A stretch of 64,000 bases of DNA from Spiroplasma turonicum (GTDB lineage Bacteria; Bacillota_I; Bacilli_A; Mycoplasmatales; Mycoplasmataceae), in the NCBI RefSeq assembly GCF_001262715.1, contig NZ_CP012328.1, positions 372,001 to 436,000 on the forward strand. Direction: 5' to 3'. Shown piece by piece: positions 1-10,773 of the stretch. The notes beneath the pieces were generated by a model. That model was not told the origin of the DNA and did not search any database. It was given only the letters and a program-made list of their open reading frames with translations. Numbering within the stretch: position 1 is the stretch's first letter; every line of letters starts with the position of its first letter. Both the position numbers and the translations under genes were made by a program.

Positions 1-523
1 TTTTGCTTTCAATATATTTTTACATTTTTAATAGTTATATTATTTAAATAAAATTTTTTATTGAATTATAATTTTTTAATAAGCTATATAATTTAAATCA
101 TATGATATTGTTTAATTATTCATTTAATAAAAACTAATTAATTGTTCCATTAGTTATTTATAAAATTAAAAGTGATTATTAACTTATAGTATCTAATTTA
201 AAAACAGTATTTTTTCAAAATTAAATAATTTTGTTTCATTTAATATAGTAATTTATTTTCTAAAAAAATTTAATTATTAAAGTTATAATTTTAAATTAGT
301 ATTAACTATAGATATAATTTATATAAAAATAAACTATCTATGTAAAAGTTTTCTAAAATGTTGAGCTAATAATGTATAAAATTATTTTTTAAATTAATAA
401 ACTAATTAGTTATAAAATTTATTATTATTTATAAAATATCTTTCAAATTGTTATTTTAGATATCTTTTTTAATATATTTTTATAAAATTAATTTTGTGGA
501 AGTTTGCATAAAAGAGGTTTTAA
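1..523. other. AT-rich gene-free region
   Basis: No open frame of useful size on either strand and no RNA gene recognised. Composition is almost pure A/T. Near 437-477 there is a weak inverted repeat (ATATCT ... AGATAT) followed by TTTTTT, which could be a terminator for something upstream. A GAGG ribosome-binding site at about 514-517 belongs to the next gene. It could be decayed gene sequence, but nothing in it proves that. Confidence 0.6.
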
Positions 524-1264
524 ATGATAGAGGTTAAAAATATTACAAAATTATATAAAAACAATGATGGTATCAAAAATGTATCATTTAATTTAAAAGA
601 ATCATGTTTATTATCTTTAATTGGGGAAAATGGTGCAGGCAAAACCACAACTATAAAAGCTATTTTTAAAGAAGCTAAACTCGACTCTGGTAAAATATTA
701 ATAGATGGAGATAATCTACATACAAATAATAATCTTAGAAAGATTGCATTTTTTCCTGACTCAAATAATATACCATTAAATATTAAGTCCAAAGATTATA
801 TAAATTATATTTGTGCAACAATTGGTTTATCTAAAAAAGCATATAAAGATAACTTAAATATAATTGTAGATTTGTTAAAAATAAATAACTTAATGAATAA
901 AAAAATAAAAGAACTTTCAGCTGGCCAAAAGAAAAAAATAATTATGGCAAGTGTCTTGATAAGGGAACCAAAATATATTTTTTTTGATGAACCAACAGCA
1001 AACTTAGATATTAGTTCAAAAACCGAATTTATATCTATAATTAAGTATTTAAAAAACTTAAAAATAAGTATGCTTATAACAAGTCATTTACTTGATGAGT
1101 TACAAGAAATATCAGACCATATTGTAATCCTTAATAAAGGTTCAGTTGTTTATAACCAATCATTTGATAGTAATAAGGAAAATATAAAAGATTTATATAA
1201 TAATTACATTAGTTCTAAAAAAATACAACTTGAAGATTTAAATAAAGTTTTTAAATCTAAATAA
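524..1264 (+). CDS. ABC transporter ATP-binding protein
   Basis: A 246-residue ATPase subunit of an ABC transporter, working at the inner face of the membrane. Walker A is GENGAGKTT near residue 35, the signature is LSAGQKKK near 130, and Walker B with the D-loop is FFDEPTANLD near 155, so all nucleotide-binding elements are intact. The switch His is in TSHLLDE. Best resemblance is to the CcmA/drug-export type of ATPase. The start has GAGG eight bases upstream. The stop overlaps the next ATG (TAATG), so it is translationally coupled to the two large membrane proteins behind it, which are its probable permeases. Substrate unknown. Confidence 0.92.
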   Translation: MIEVKNITKLYKNNDGIKNVSFNLKESCLLSLIGENGAGKTTTIKAIFKEAKLDSGKILIDGDNLHTNNNLRKIAFFPDSNNIPLNIKSKDYINYICATIGLSKKAYKDNLNIIVDLLKINNLMNKKIKELSAGQKKKIIMASVLIREPKYIFFDEPTANLDISSKTEFISIIKYLKNLKISMLITSHLLDELQEISDHIVILNKGSVVYNQSFDSNKENIKDLYNNYISSKKIQLEDLNKVFKSK

Positions 1265-3045
1265 TGAACACACATATTAAAAAATCTTTTTTCTTATTAT
1301 TAGCAATAAATCTAATTCTTTTAATAAAAAATAAAACTTTAATAGCTCTTTTCACTTTTATTTTTGTTATACAAGAGTTGATAATATTGATTGTTTTAAT
1401 TAAAAGTAATTCTATTATTAATATTTCGAAAAGTTTTATAAATATTAAAAGTATATGATTTATATTTTTAACATTAATATATGGTACTTGTTTAATCATT
1501 ATTTCTTATAAGTTATTTCGAAATCATATTGACAATGGATTGCTTAATTTGGAAAGACACTCAGGAATAACAAAGTTTAAATCCTTTTTTGTTAGATATG
1601 TTGTTTCTCTAATTTTGTTATGTAGTTTTATAATAATTAATTTAATAATTAACTTTTTAACTATAATAATTTTAAAAGAAAATATTTTATTCTTTGTAAA
1701 TAATGTAATACAAATTTATTTCTATATATCTATATTTACAATTGTTATTTATCCATTAATTTGTTTTCTATCGATTTGTCTTAAGAATGTTGTTACGATA
1801 ATAACAAAGTTTTTATTAGTTTTTATATTAAGTTTATCACCATCAATAAGTAAGCTAATTGAAAATCCTAATAATATTTACAGCATAAATAATTTGTATT
1901 ATAATAACATTTCCAAAGTAAATTTAAAATACTCATTATCTTATGATTTTCAAAAAATAGTTAAAAGAAGTTTTTATTTAAATGATATTTTAAATGATAA
2001 CTCACCTTTTGAAAACAACTTGAATATTTTTCAAAGCACTATAAATAATTTACCTACAAACAATAGTAAACAAATTAAAAGTGATTTATTAACAAGAGTA
2101 TTATTTTTAGGACAATCAAACTTATTAGACATAAATAATGAAAAAATAATAGGGGATTGAAAAATATCACAACTTATATTAGAGCCAGTTTTTGAAATAT
2201 CAAAAAATTATAATTCTAAAGTCAATTACAATGAAATTTATGATCATTATTTTTTTTCTGGTATAGAAAATCTTCAAAATAAAAAGTTAAACAAATTTGA
2301 TGATTTTATATATTATCTTTTAGAATCAAATCTCGACTTATCAGTTAAAGAAATAATAAAATATGTTTCTTTTGTTTACGAACGTTACTATTACTTAATT
2401 TCAAATATACCTAAAATATCTATATTTCCTATTCTCAGTTTAGAAAATAATAGTATTTTTGATAATAGTTTAGATGAAGATTATTTTTTAGGCTTAAATC
2501 GTGAAATACTTCAAATTTATAAATCAAAACCTGAAATAATGATATTTAATTATATTATTTTACAATTATATAATTATTCGATTAATTTTGATTTTCAAGA
2601 GTTCATTAGAATTATTGAACAGTCCGACTTTTTTAGTAATGAAGATAGTTATGATTATGATTTCGTTCATTACTTAAACTGATATAACGAAAATAATTTA
2701 AGCATTAATAAATATTTTAATTTAAATTTATTCAATACTTTTTCAATATATTATTATAAAAATTCTGGTAATACTATTGATGACTTTTTTAATACAAATA
2801 GTAATTTTAGTTGATTAGTAGGTTATTCATTTACAAATAACTTAAATAAAGAGTTTTATTTAGATGCATATGAAAGTGTCAATAATAGTACTATGAATAG
2901 TAAAACTTTTAATTTGTTTAATCTACCTTTGACTTTGAACGTAAATAATAAATATCTTTGAAACTTATCAATTATTTTAATTAGTACAATAACTTTTAAT
3001 TCTTTATTTTACTTTTACTTTATTAAAAAAATAGATTGGGTTTAA
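1264..3045 (+). CDS. Large membrane protein, putative ABC permease (paralogue 1)
   Basis: 593 residues when TGA is read as Trp; no other interruption. The N-terminal ~200 residues hold about six hydrophobic segments. A long Asn/Asp/Tyr-rich region of about 350 residues follows, probably extracellular, and a single hydrophobic segment and short basic tail end the protein. No named family recognised. It is clearly paralogous to the next gene: a basic RHSGI/RSGI motif after the second membrane segment, and RVLFLGQSNLLDINN here against RALYLGQLNLLNINN there. The start overlaps the stop of the ABC ATPase, and the next ATG lies 2 bases after this stop, so the three form one operon and probably one transporter. 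Confidence 0.8.
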
Positions 3046-3047
3046 TT

Positions 3048-4844
3048 ATGAAACAAAATTTAATTAAAAAAGATACAAAAAAGATTTTTATATTTATTAT
3101 GTTATTTAAAATAAATTTTATAAATTTATTAAAATATATTCCTTTATATATAATAAGTACTATATTTTTAGTATTTCATTTAACAATAATTTCTCTACAA
3201 TTATTTCATTTTAACAACATTAATGATTATTTATTGTTCAATACTCTTTATAAATCATTTTATTATATAATAGCAACTTTATTACAATGCATTTTCATTT
3301 TTTTTATTTGTTATTTTTTTTACAATAAGCAACGTGAAGAAGATTTAATTAAAATAGAACAGAGATCTGGCATCAATACAAAATACATATATTTAATTAG
3401 ATTATTAATTTCTTTTATTGTAATTTTTACTTACATAACTTTTTATTTATTAATATCAATACCATTATTATTTTTGTCAAATTTATCTTTTAATTTAGTT
3501 TCTAACGTAGTTTTTAACCAAGTAACTTATTTATAGTTTTTATCACTATTTGTTTTACCATTGTTTTCTATTTTTACTTCATTATTTTCAAAACTAAAAT
3601 GTAGTATAAGTACAGTTTTTATTAGTTTAATCATTTCCTTTTCTCCTTTAATAACTTCAATATTATCAAAAGTTGAAAATAATTTTTCTGGTTTTAATGA
3701 ATTTTATCAAAATGATAAATTAATAAAATTTAATTTTAAAACAGATATTACTAATAAAGCAGTTAAATATATAAATGATGAAAGTTTAAAAGACTTTACC
3801 CCAATTGCTGATATTTTAGATTATAAATTAAAAGAGGGCGAAACAAGTACAAATAGATTAAGTGCTTTTAAAAGAGCATTATATTTAGGCCAATTAAATT
3901 TATTAAATATTAACAACAAATCAGTTATTGAAGATTGAAAAATATATAAAACCATATTCGACCCAATTTATAAGAGTTCTTTAAGGTATTACAATTTATT
4001 TACTAATCCAAAAAGTGATTATGATTTTAATTTCTTTCTAAATTTAAAAACAGTTGATCAAGTAAATTTAATTAATTTCTCAGGTTACATAAATTATTTA
4101 AAAAGTTTAGATGAATTAAAAACACTATCTCCATTATTAGAATATATTAAAACAATATTTAATGATTATTGATGATCTTTATCAAACCAAAGAGTAATAA
4201 ATAGTCAATTTGCAAGTATATATGAACATATATTTGTTGAAGACTCTAGAATGATGTTTTTTAATGAAAGTGACGATGATTCAGAAGAATATTTATATGA
4301 AAGTAATGAAAAAATATTTAACTTATACAATGAATTACCACAACTCATGATTCTTAATTATTTAATTATGCAACTATACACAAATATGATTTATTTTGAT
4401 GATCAAATTTTCTTTAACATATTAAGTATTGATATATTAAGTAATGATAATGAAGATATAACTATTGAAGAGCTGTTAAATAGTTATGAGTTATATTACA
4501 AAAAATTAGACTATAAATATAACCTCAACTTTTTAGGGAATTTTTCTACAATTTACTTAAACCTTAATAAAAACTTGTTATATAAAGAAATTATTTATAA
4601 TAATGCAAATGCTAATTTTATGTGGTTTTTACCAAGAACCAGAGTAAGTTCAAATTTTATTAGGGATTTGATTAATAACTCAAAAAATAATATTGAAAAT
4701 AAAAAAGCAACTCCTATATTTAGCGAAGATATTCATTTTAAAGGAAGTTCAAATTATATAATTATAATTATTAGCTGATTATTATTTGATTTATTATTGA
4801 CAATTTCTTCATATTATATTTTCAAAATTAAAATACTTAAATAA
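3048..4844 (+). pseudogene. Large membrane protein, putative ABC permease (paralogue 2), interrupted by TAG
   Basis: One frame runs from ATG 3048 to TAA 4842-4844 (599 codons) and matches paralogue 1 from end to end: N-terminal membrane segments, RSGI motif, RALYLGQLNLLNINN, long Asn-rich middle and a last hydrophobic segment. It is cut by one in-frame TAG at 3534-3536, inside a membrane-segment region where the paralogue reads through. Several TGA codons elsewhere are ordinary Trp. A TGG to TAG change, a sequencing error or a very recent nonsense mutation would all fit, because the rest of the frame is undamaged. If real, the products are an N-terminal fragment of about 162 residues and possibly a re-initiated remainder. 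Confidence 0.75.
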
Positions 4845-4890
4845 AAAAACTTTGAAAACCAATAAAAATTAATTAGTTTCAAAGTTTTTT
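4844..4890. terminator. Bidirectional rho-independent terminator
   Basis: AAAAAACTTTGAAA at 4844-4857 pairs with TTTCAAAGTTTTTT at 4877-4890, giving a stem flanked by A and T tracts on the two sides. It lies between convergent genes, so it can end transcripts of the ABC operon and of the reverse-strand S component. Confidence 0.85.
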
Positions 4891-5557
4891 ATTTTCATTT
4901 TTTATCTATTATAGTTTGAATTCTTATTGTAGTGAGTGTGAATAAAACAATTGCAAATAGATCAAAAATCATAAAACTGATTCATGATTCAAAAAATGCA
5001 ATTACACCATATAAATTGCCAAATTCAACATACCTTTGAAATGCCTTTAATATGGCTGAAATTAAGGGTGCGGTTATAAAAACAAATAATGCACTAACTG
5101 TTAAATTAGTAGTTTTTTTAAAATTTGTTTTAACTTTATAAACGCAAAATAATTTACTAAAAAATAATCAAAATAATAATACTCATAGCATTAAACCAAT
5201 ACTTGAAGTAAATCTAAATAATGGACTTTGTCCTCAAATAATAAATTGTAAAATACCATCTAACAAACCTATTATCATACCCCAGTATAAACCGACTACT
5301 TGAAAGCTTATAGCAATAATGTAATACTTTAGTGAAAAACCAATATTTACATTTGTAATTCCCAATGGTAGTAAAACGTTTATAAAACTAACAGCTGTAG
5401 ACATACTTAGTAACAAACTGACAAGGGTTATGTTTAGAGTCTCACTCCTCAAACCTTTGTATTTGCTTGTTTTGTTAAGTTTGCTGATTTCATAATCCAT
5501 ATCAATATTAGTCTTTGCAACTTCTATTTTAGGAGTATTTTCATCAACTTGCTTCAT
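4889..5557 (-). CDS. ECF-type transporter S component (substrate unknown)
   Basis: 222 residues. A polar N-terminus of about 40 residues is followed by some six hydrophobic segments. The stretch with GFSLKYYIIAISFQVVGLYWG and GLLDGILQFI is typical of the substrate-binding S subunits of energy-coupling-factor transporters, where a membrane helix carries a Gly/Asp pair. S components bind a vitamin or similar micronutrient and use the shared EcfT/EcfA1/EcfA2 module, which is not in this window. The later part, read through TGA, is an aromatic-rich membrane domain. I cannot assign the ligand; a folate-type S component is one possibility. It is transcribed alone, facing away from rsmE, and ends inside the shared terminator. 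Confidence 0.75.
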
Positions 5558-5650
5558 TTAATCTCCAATCTAAACAAACATTATTATTTAGAATTCAAAC
5601 ATTATTCACCTCGATATTATTATAATATAATTTATGTAGGTGAAAATAAA

Positions 5651-6370
5651 ATGTACCAATTTTTCAATGAAACAAAAATAAATGATATCTTCATAATTAC
5701 AGATAAAGATTATCATCATATAAAAAATGTTATTAAATTAAAAGTAAATGAAAATGTTATTATCGTATTTAAGGAAAAAAAATATTTATGTAAAATAATT
5801 GAATTTAATAATTCTGAATGCATTGTAAAAATTATTGATGAAATAATTTCTAATGCAAGTAATATTAACATTAACTTATTTTTGGGAGTTATTAGAGAGC
5901 AAAAATGAGATTATGCTTTACAAAAATCAACAGAAATTGGTGTATCAAATATTTATCCTGTTATTTTTAAAAGAAATGTAGTCAAAATAAACAACAAAGA
6001 TGAGGAAAAAAAACTTATTAGATGACAATCTATTGTAAACAATGCAGCAAAACAAGCAAAAGTTCTAAATATACCTAATGTTAAAAGTGTTATATATAAT
6101 GTAAATGATATAATTAAACAAAAATCAAGTTTAAATTTATTGTGTTATGAAAATGAAGAGGGAACAACATTAAAAAATGTTTTAAAAGGGGAATTAAATT
6201 GTAAAAATATTAACTTAATTATTGGTCCTGAGGGCGGTTTAGATGAATCAGAAGTTATAAAATTAAACAATAATGGTTTTAAATCCGTATCACTAGGTAA
6301 TAACATCTTAAGAGCAGAAACTGCACCACTATTTGCATTAAGTTGCATAAAATATGAATTTGATATGTAA
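5651..6370 (+). CDS. rsmE: 16S rRNA (uracil(1498)-N(3))-methyltransferase
   Basis: 239 residues, the usual RsmE length. RsmE methylates N3 of U1498 in the 30S subunit using S-adenosylmethionine and has a trefoil-knot SPOUT fold. Seen here: a PUA-like N-terminus (YHHIKNVIKLKVNENV near 25), the central WDYALQKSTEIGVSNIYP segment with the Trp encoded by TGA, and the knot signature IGPEGGLDESEV followed by LGNNILRAETAPLFAL near 215-230. The start codon is the ATG at 5651, the first that gives the normal N-terminus. A TATAAT lies at 5621-5626. It is followed after 11 bases by the first of the two nucleotidyltransferase-like genes. Confidence 0.95.
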
Positions 6371-6381
6371 AGAGGTTTGCA

Positions 6382-7554
6382 ATGATTAAAAATGAAGAGA
6401 GTTTACATATAATTAAAAATATTTCATTAATAAATGAACAGTTAGATAAAGTTAAATTAGATGATGAAACTACACAGTTTATAAAAAAACATTTTTATTT
6501 AATAAAAAATAACTTAAAAGGTTTTTTGGACGTTAAAAAACATGGTAGCTACTCTATTAATGACATTTATAGTTTTGAGAAAAATTTGTCAATTGATTTA
6601 ATTGCAATTAATTATGTTAGTAAAAAAACTTACAACAAATATCAAAACGAGTTTAAAACTAATGACCATTTCGCTTCTTGCAAAATATGTAATACAAACA
6701 AAATCTTATTTGATAAATTAACAACTATTTATTATAAAGAAAGTAATTTTAAAGTTTATTGAAAAGAAAAAAAATACACTTTACCAGCATCTAAAGAAAT
6801 TATTTATTTTTATGATTCAATAATTATCAAAACATATTTTAATAATAAGACTATCACAATAAATATAAGGTCATCAATTAAACATAATGATTGGCCAATT
6901 ATTATTTGTGGAAAAACAATGTATCGAAGATCATTTACTCTCGAGTATACTAAAATTTACAGAATATTAAATAATCTTACAATGAAAAAGCTACAATTAT
7001 TATTTTTTTATATAAAAGTTAAATTTAATAAAGAAAATAAAAAGAAACTTCTAACACTAAAACTTGAAATTTTACAAGATTTACAATTACAATTAATAAA
7101 AAATAAATACTTTAAGATTTGAATTAATGAATCTTTTGATAAAGTATTTAAGTCAGAAAAAGAAGTTGAATTATTATTACAAAACAAACAAATATATTAT
7201 AAAAAATATAAGCAAACAGAAAGATTATATAACTTATTAAAATTAAAAAATTTAAATTGAGTTTATATTAATTCATATCAATCAATAAAAAGGTTTTTAG
7301 ATTTCTATATGGAATTTTGCACAGATTATCTTAAAGAATTATATAAAAATAAAAACAATACAATATTTTTTTGATATGATTCAATAGCATATATAAAAAA
7401 TAAACTTGATACTAATAATTTTTCAATAAAAAAAGAGAAAAAAATGTATGATGAAATAAATTTAAAAGTTATGACTAAAACAGTTTATCCATTTGATAAA
7501 AACAACGGATCATTCTTAGTTTTTTTAAAGTTTTACAATTTTGAGATTATATAA
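6382..7554 (+). CDS. Uncharacterised protein, possible degenerate nucleotidyltransferase (copy 1)
   Basis: 390 residues with a GAGG-type RBS 6 bases upstream; TGA occurs at several Trp sites. I do not recognise a named family. Near residues 53-75 the order HGSYSINDI ... SIDLIAI resembles the GS ... hDhDh core of the DNA polymerase beta nucleotidyltransferase fold, but the first Asp is Ser. A later strand, TITINIR, has Asn where a third carboxylate would be expected. The C-terminal half is helical and Lys-rich. It is weakly similar to the next gene in this core and sits 9 bases before it, so the two are probably co-transcribed, and with rsmE. Function unknown; catalysis looks unlikely. Confidence 0.55.
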
Positions 7555-7563
7555 AGGGGATTT

Positions 7564-8910
7564 ATGAAATTAAATATTGAAATTAACAAATTTAATAGTT
7601 CTGTAAAAAAACTAACAATTCAAAATAGAGATATACAAAAGTTTATAAATGAAAAGTTTAATATTTTAAAGCAACAATTAAAAAAAGTTAATATTAATTT
7701 TAAAAAGATGGGTGATTTTGCATATGGTACATATATATGTAATTCAAGTACAAGGGTTATAAATCTTGATTTAGCAATAATTAGCTATGTTGGTAAAACC
7801 AAAAAAAATTATAACGAACTTATTGATGAACTTTTAAACATTTCAAAAAATAATGATTTTATTAAAGAAATTCATACTCATAAAAATAATAGTTATTTAA
7901 ATATATTAATGAGCTATAAAAATATTAAAGTTAATTTTAGAGTTATTAGTATAATTTATAAAAAGTTTAATAAGGGTTATTTTTATATAATAAATAAAAA
8001 TGATGAAAGTTTTGAAGAGATTGCAATAGAATTACAAAATGACTTTATTTTAGCTAATAAATTAAGTTCTGGTTTATTATTTTCTATAAAAAGACTTATT
8101 AACTATATTTTAAAAAAAGAGTTTAATTATACATATAATATCGATATGTTGATTCTAAGATGATTTTATGAATATATTTGTAAATCATTAGATAATTTTA
8201 TACAAAGAAACTATAAACTTGAAAATCAAAAATTAAATATTGTTAAATTTTTAAGTCCTCAAGTCTTTAGAAAGTGAATTAAAAATAATATTAGTTTTTT
8301 AGACTTAGTATATTTTATATTTATAAAATGAGATTCACAGACTACTTTTTATTTTAAAAATAATGGTTTTATAAATGAAGAAATGTTTGAAGATATTTCA
8401 AGATGAAGTCATAACACTTATTCAACATTTAATTTGCCCAAAAACTACATTTCAAGGATTAGAATTTTCGACTCTTCAAACCAAAAAGATAGAAATTTCT
8501 TTCAAAATAATTTATCAGATGATAATGGATTCTCAGAAGTTGTTTGATCTAATTATAAAAATGAGGGTCATAAGTATTTAGTTACACCATTATTAAAAAC
8601 AGGTATCCCCAATTTTATAATGTTTAAAAAATGATTAGTGTCAAAATCAAATAATTTATATACCAAATTAAATCCAGATCTTCAATCTGAAATTAAAACT
8701 ACTAAAACAAGAGAAGCGATTAGTGAATTAAATACAATCGCAAATGCATGACTAACTAAATATAATCAAATGTTAAAATATCTACAGCCTTTTTTTGATA
8801 AGAAGTATGGTTTTTTTAATAGTTTTAAAATTGATGAAATGGTAGATTATATAATTAGATCAATTGATAAAATAGAATCAGATGATTGAGAAATTAAAAA
8901 TTATTTCTAA
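7564..8910 (+). CDS. Uncharacterised protein, probable inactive nucleotidyltransferase fold (copy 2)
   Basis: 448 residues; RBS AAGGGGA just upstream. Residues about 50-75 read MGDFAYGTYICN followed by INLDLAII, which has the layout of the G-S/D-x-x-x-G-T ... D-x-D nucleotide-binding core of OAS/CD-NTase-type enzymes. Then come VNFRVI, where a third Asp is expected, and GYFYIINKNDESF ahead of a helical bundle with IKRLINYILKK, like the nucleotidyltransferase spine helix. The Ser of GS is Asp, the first Asp is Asn and the third carboxylate is Asn, so only one metal ligand remains. No effector gene of the CBASS type lies next to it. Similarity is judged by eye only. Confidence 0.55.
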
Positions 8911-8970
8911 AAATAAAACAAAAATTATGGAAATTTTTTGATTTTTTATTAAATTTATGGTATTTTTTTA

Positions 8971-9222
8971 ATGAGGAATGTTTTACTCCTCAATATCAGT
9001 GTTATATATGGTTCTTAAACTAAAGAAGCCATTCAAATGTGCCAGCACATTTTAATTAATTGCAAAACTCTAAACTTAGATATATGTTTATTCCTTCTAA
9101 TTAATATATTTAAAAACAAGATCCCGGTTTTTAAAATTCATAATAACATTTAATTATAATAGTTTTGTAGTTAATTATTTGATATATAATTCAATCAAAA
9201 AGCACCTTTAATTTGGTGCTTT
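8971..9222 (+). ncRNA. Candidate structured small RNA between convergent genes
   Basis: The 312-base gap 8911-9222 has no gene. It holds TTGATT at 8938-8943 and TATTTT at 8961-8966, 17 bases apart, then a row of hairpins: TGAGGA/TCCTCA right at the expected 5' end (8972-8992), TGGTTCTT/AGAAGCCA, AAATGTG-CCAG-CACATTT, and TTTAAAAAC/GTTTTTAAA around the only GC-rich patch (GATCCCG). A terminator follows. It matches none of the SRP RNA, RNase P RNA or tmRNA signatures I know. Orientation and existence are inferred; it could also be an untranslated tail of the upstream gene. Confidence 0.3.
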
Positions 9223-9224
9223 TT
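9197..9224. terminator. Bidirectional terminator
   Basis: AAAAAGCACC and GGTGCTTTTT form a 10-base stem with an 8-base loop. The TAA of the reverse-strand gene overlaps its left-to-right T tract, so one hairpin serves both directions. Confidence 0.85.
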
Positions 9225-9747
9225 AGTTATCATCATTTATTTTACTTTTTAAAATTTCACTACGTTTTTTAACATAGTTTTTTTCTGCCGAACCAATATT
9301 ATGGTATAAATCGCGACTTACTCTTGTTCTTAATTTTTTTAATTCTTCATCACAGAAAATTCACGTTAATCAAACTATATGAAAATATCTTAAATATTTT
9401 AATTCCTTTTCTGTATACATTTCATAACTTAAATTAGATGCTTCACTTTGAGCAAAGTCAATTCACTTTTGAGGGTCTATTTCTTCATGATAAGCTTCTC
9501 TTGCAAGTCTTTGATATTCAAATGCTTTTTTAACTATTATATCTTCTAAAGATTGTAAAGTATTTGCAATTTCTGTAACTAATGCTTGGTCAAAATCATC
9601 AAAAGAGTTGAATTGGTGTTTTGATAAATAAAACATTTTTGTACTTAAATTACTCATGGCGTTTCCACCATTTCCTAAATGCTCTTTCTCAGAAATAATT
9701 TTAAATTCAGCTTCAATTTCTTTGTAAAAATCTGATTTAATTCGCAT
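9223..9747 (-). CDS. Conserved hypothetical protein
   Basis: 174 residues, with TGA read as Trp at five sites including two in WLTWIF. Family not recognised. The protein is predicted soluble, mostly alpha-helical and charged. Features include a Gly/Asn segment LGNGGNAMSNLSTKM near residue 25, a central helix with ALVTEIANTLQSLED, and a basic C-terminus. Start ATG at 9747 has AAGGGTGA upstream, and a TATAAT box (reverse strand, around 9770) sits in the short intergenic space shared with the divergent truB. It may be a single-gene transcript ending at the hairpin 9197-9224. Confidence 0.75.
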
Positions 9748-9849
9748 ATAATCACCCTTAAATGCTTATATTATACCATAAAAATATGTTAAATATTGGT
9801 TATGATATTGTGGGGTGTATGTATAATATAATATATAAGGAGTCTAAGT

Positions 9850-10773
9850 ATGAATAAATCTGGAGTATTTTTAATCGACAAACCAAAAGGTATAACATCA
9901 AACCAATTAATTCAGCAAATTAAAAACAAATTTAAAATTAAAAAAATTGGTCATGCTGGTACGTTGGACCCAATGGCGAGAGGGTTAATGGTAGTCTTAG
10001 TTAATCATGCTACTAAAGTTTCTAATTATTTATTAAGTAGTGATAAAAGATACATTGTAACAATGGATTTTTTTATGAAAACCGATACTATGGATGTTAC
10101 TGGTAAAACAATTGAAACACAACCATTTGAAAAGATTGATAAAAAATTAATAAAAGAAATGATTGATAAGTTTGATGGATATATGTATGAACAATACCCT
10201 CCAATTTATTCAGCTACGAAACAAAATGGTAAAAAATTGTATGAATATGCTAGGTCAGGTGAATCAGTTGAAATTAAATCAAAAACTGTAACAATTAAAA
10301 AATGTAATTATATAGACTTTGATCAAAAATCTGGTAGACTTAGTCTAGATGTTTTATGTAGCAAAGGAACATATATTAGAAGTTTAATATCTGATATGGC
10401 AGAAAGTATTGGCTATATTGCAACAATGTCTGTTTTAAATAGAGTTGAATGTGGAAAGTTTAGTATAAATGATGCAAAAACATTAGAAGAATTAAATGAA
10501 AGTGATCTAATAAGTATTTATGATAGTTTAATGATTAATGAACAAAATCTCATAGAGTATCATAAAACAAGTGATATTTATGAAGGTAGAATTATTGAAT
10601 TACAAGGGGTTAATTTTCCTTTTATTTTTGTTATAAATCATGAAAAAGAGGTTCTTGCAGTTTATAAACATGTAGCACAAAATATTTATAAATGTCAAAG
10701 GGGTTTATGAGAAAGTAAAGAACCAAGTTTTTTGACAGATGCAGAAAAAGAAGGATATTATGATAATAATTAA
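9850..10773 (+). CDS. truB: tRNA pseudouridine(55) synthase
   Basis: 307 residues. TruB isomerises U55 of the T-loop of nearly all tRNAs. The catalytic Asp is D40 in GHAGTLDPMARG, and the conserved substrate-side segments YPPIYSATKQNGKKLYEYAR and CSKGTYIRSLISD are present. The C-terminal ~80 residues correspond to the PUA-like tail. RBS AAGGAGT precedes the ATG and TATAAT lies at 9822-9827. The last 14 bases overlap the start of ribF, as in the truB-ribF-rpsO order shared by many Firmicutes and mollicutes. Confidence 0.96.

Noticed and set aside
1264-3045. Several short genes broken by stop codons
   Set aside because: All internal breaks are TGA, which is Trp in this genetic code; the frame is continuous from 1264 to 3045.
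6382-8910. A CBASS-type anti-phage system built on the nucleotidyltransferase-like pair
   Set aside because: Most metal-binding Asp are missing and no effector (phospholipase, nuclease, membrane protein) or Cap2/Cap3-like gene lies beside them.
8911-9222. tmRNA, RNase P RNA or SRP RNA
   Set aside because: No GGUCAGG...GGAAGCAGCC core, no RNase P GAGGAAAGUC element and no tRNA-like acceptor with CCA.
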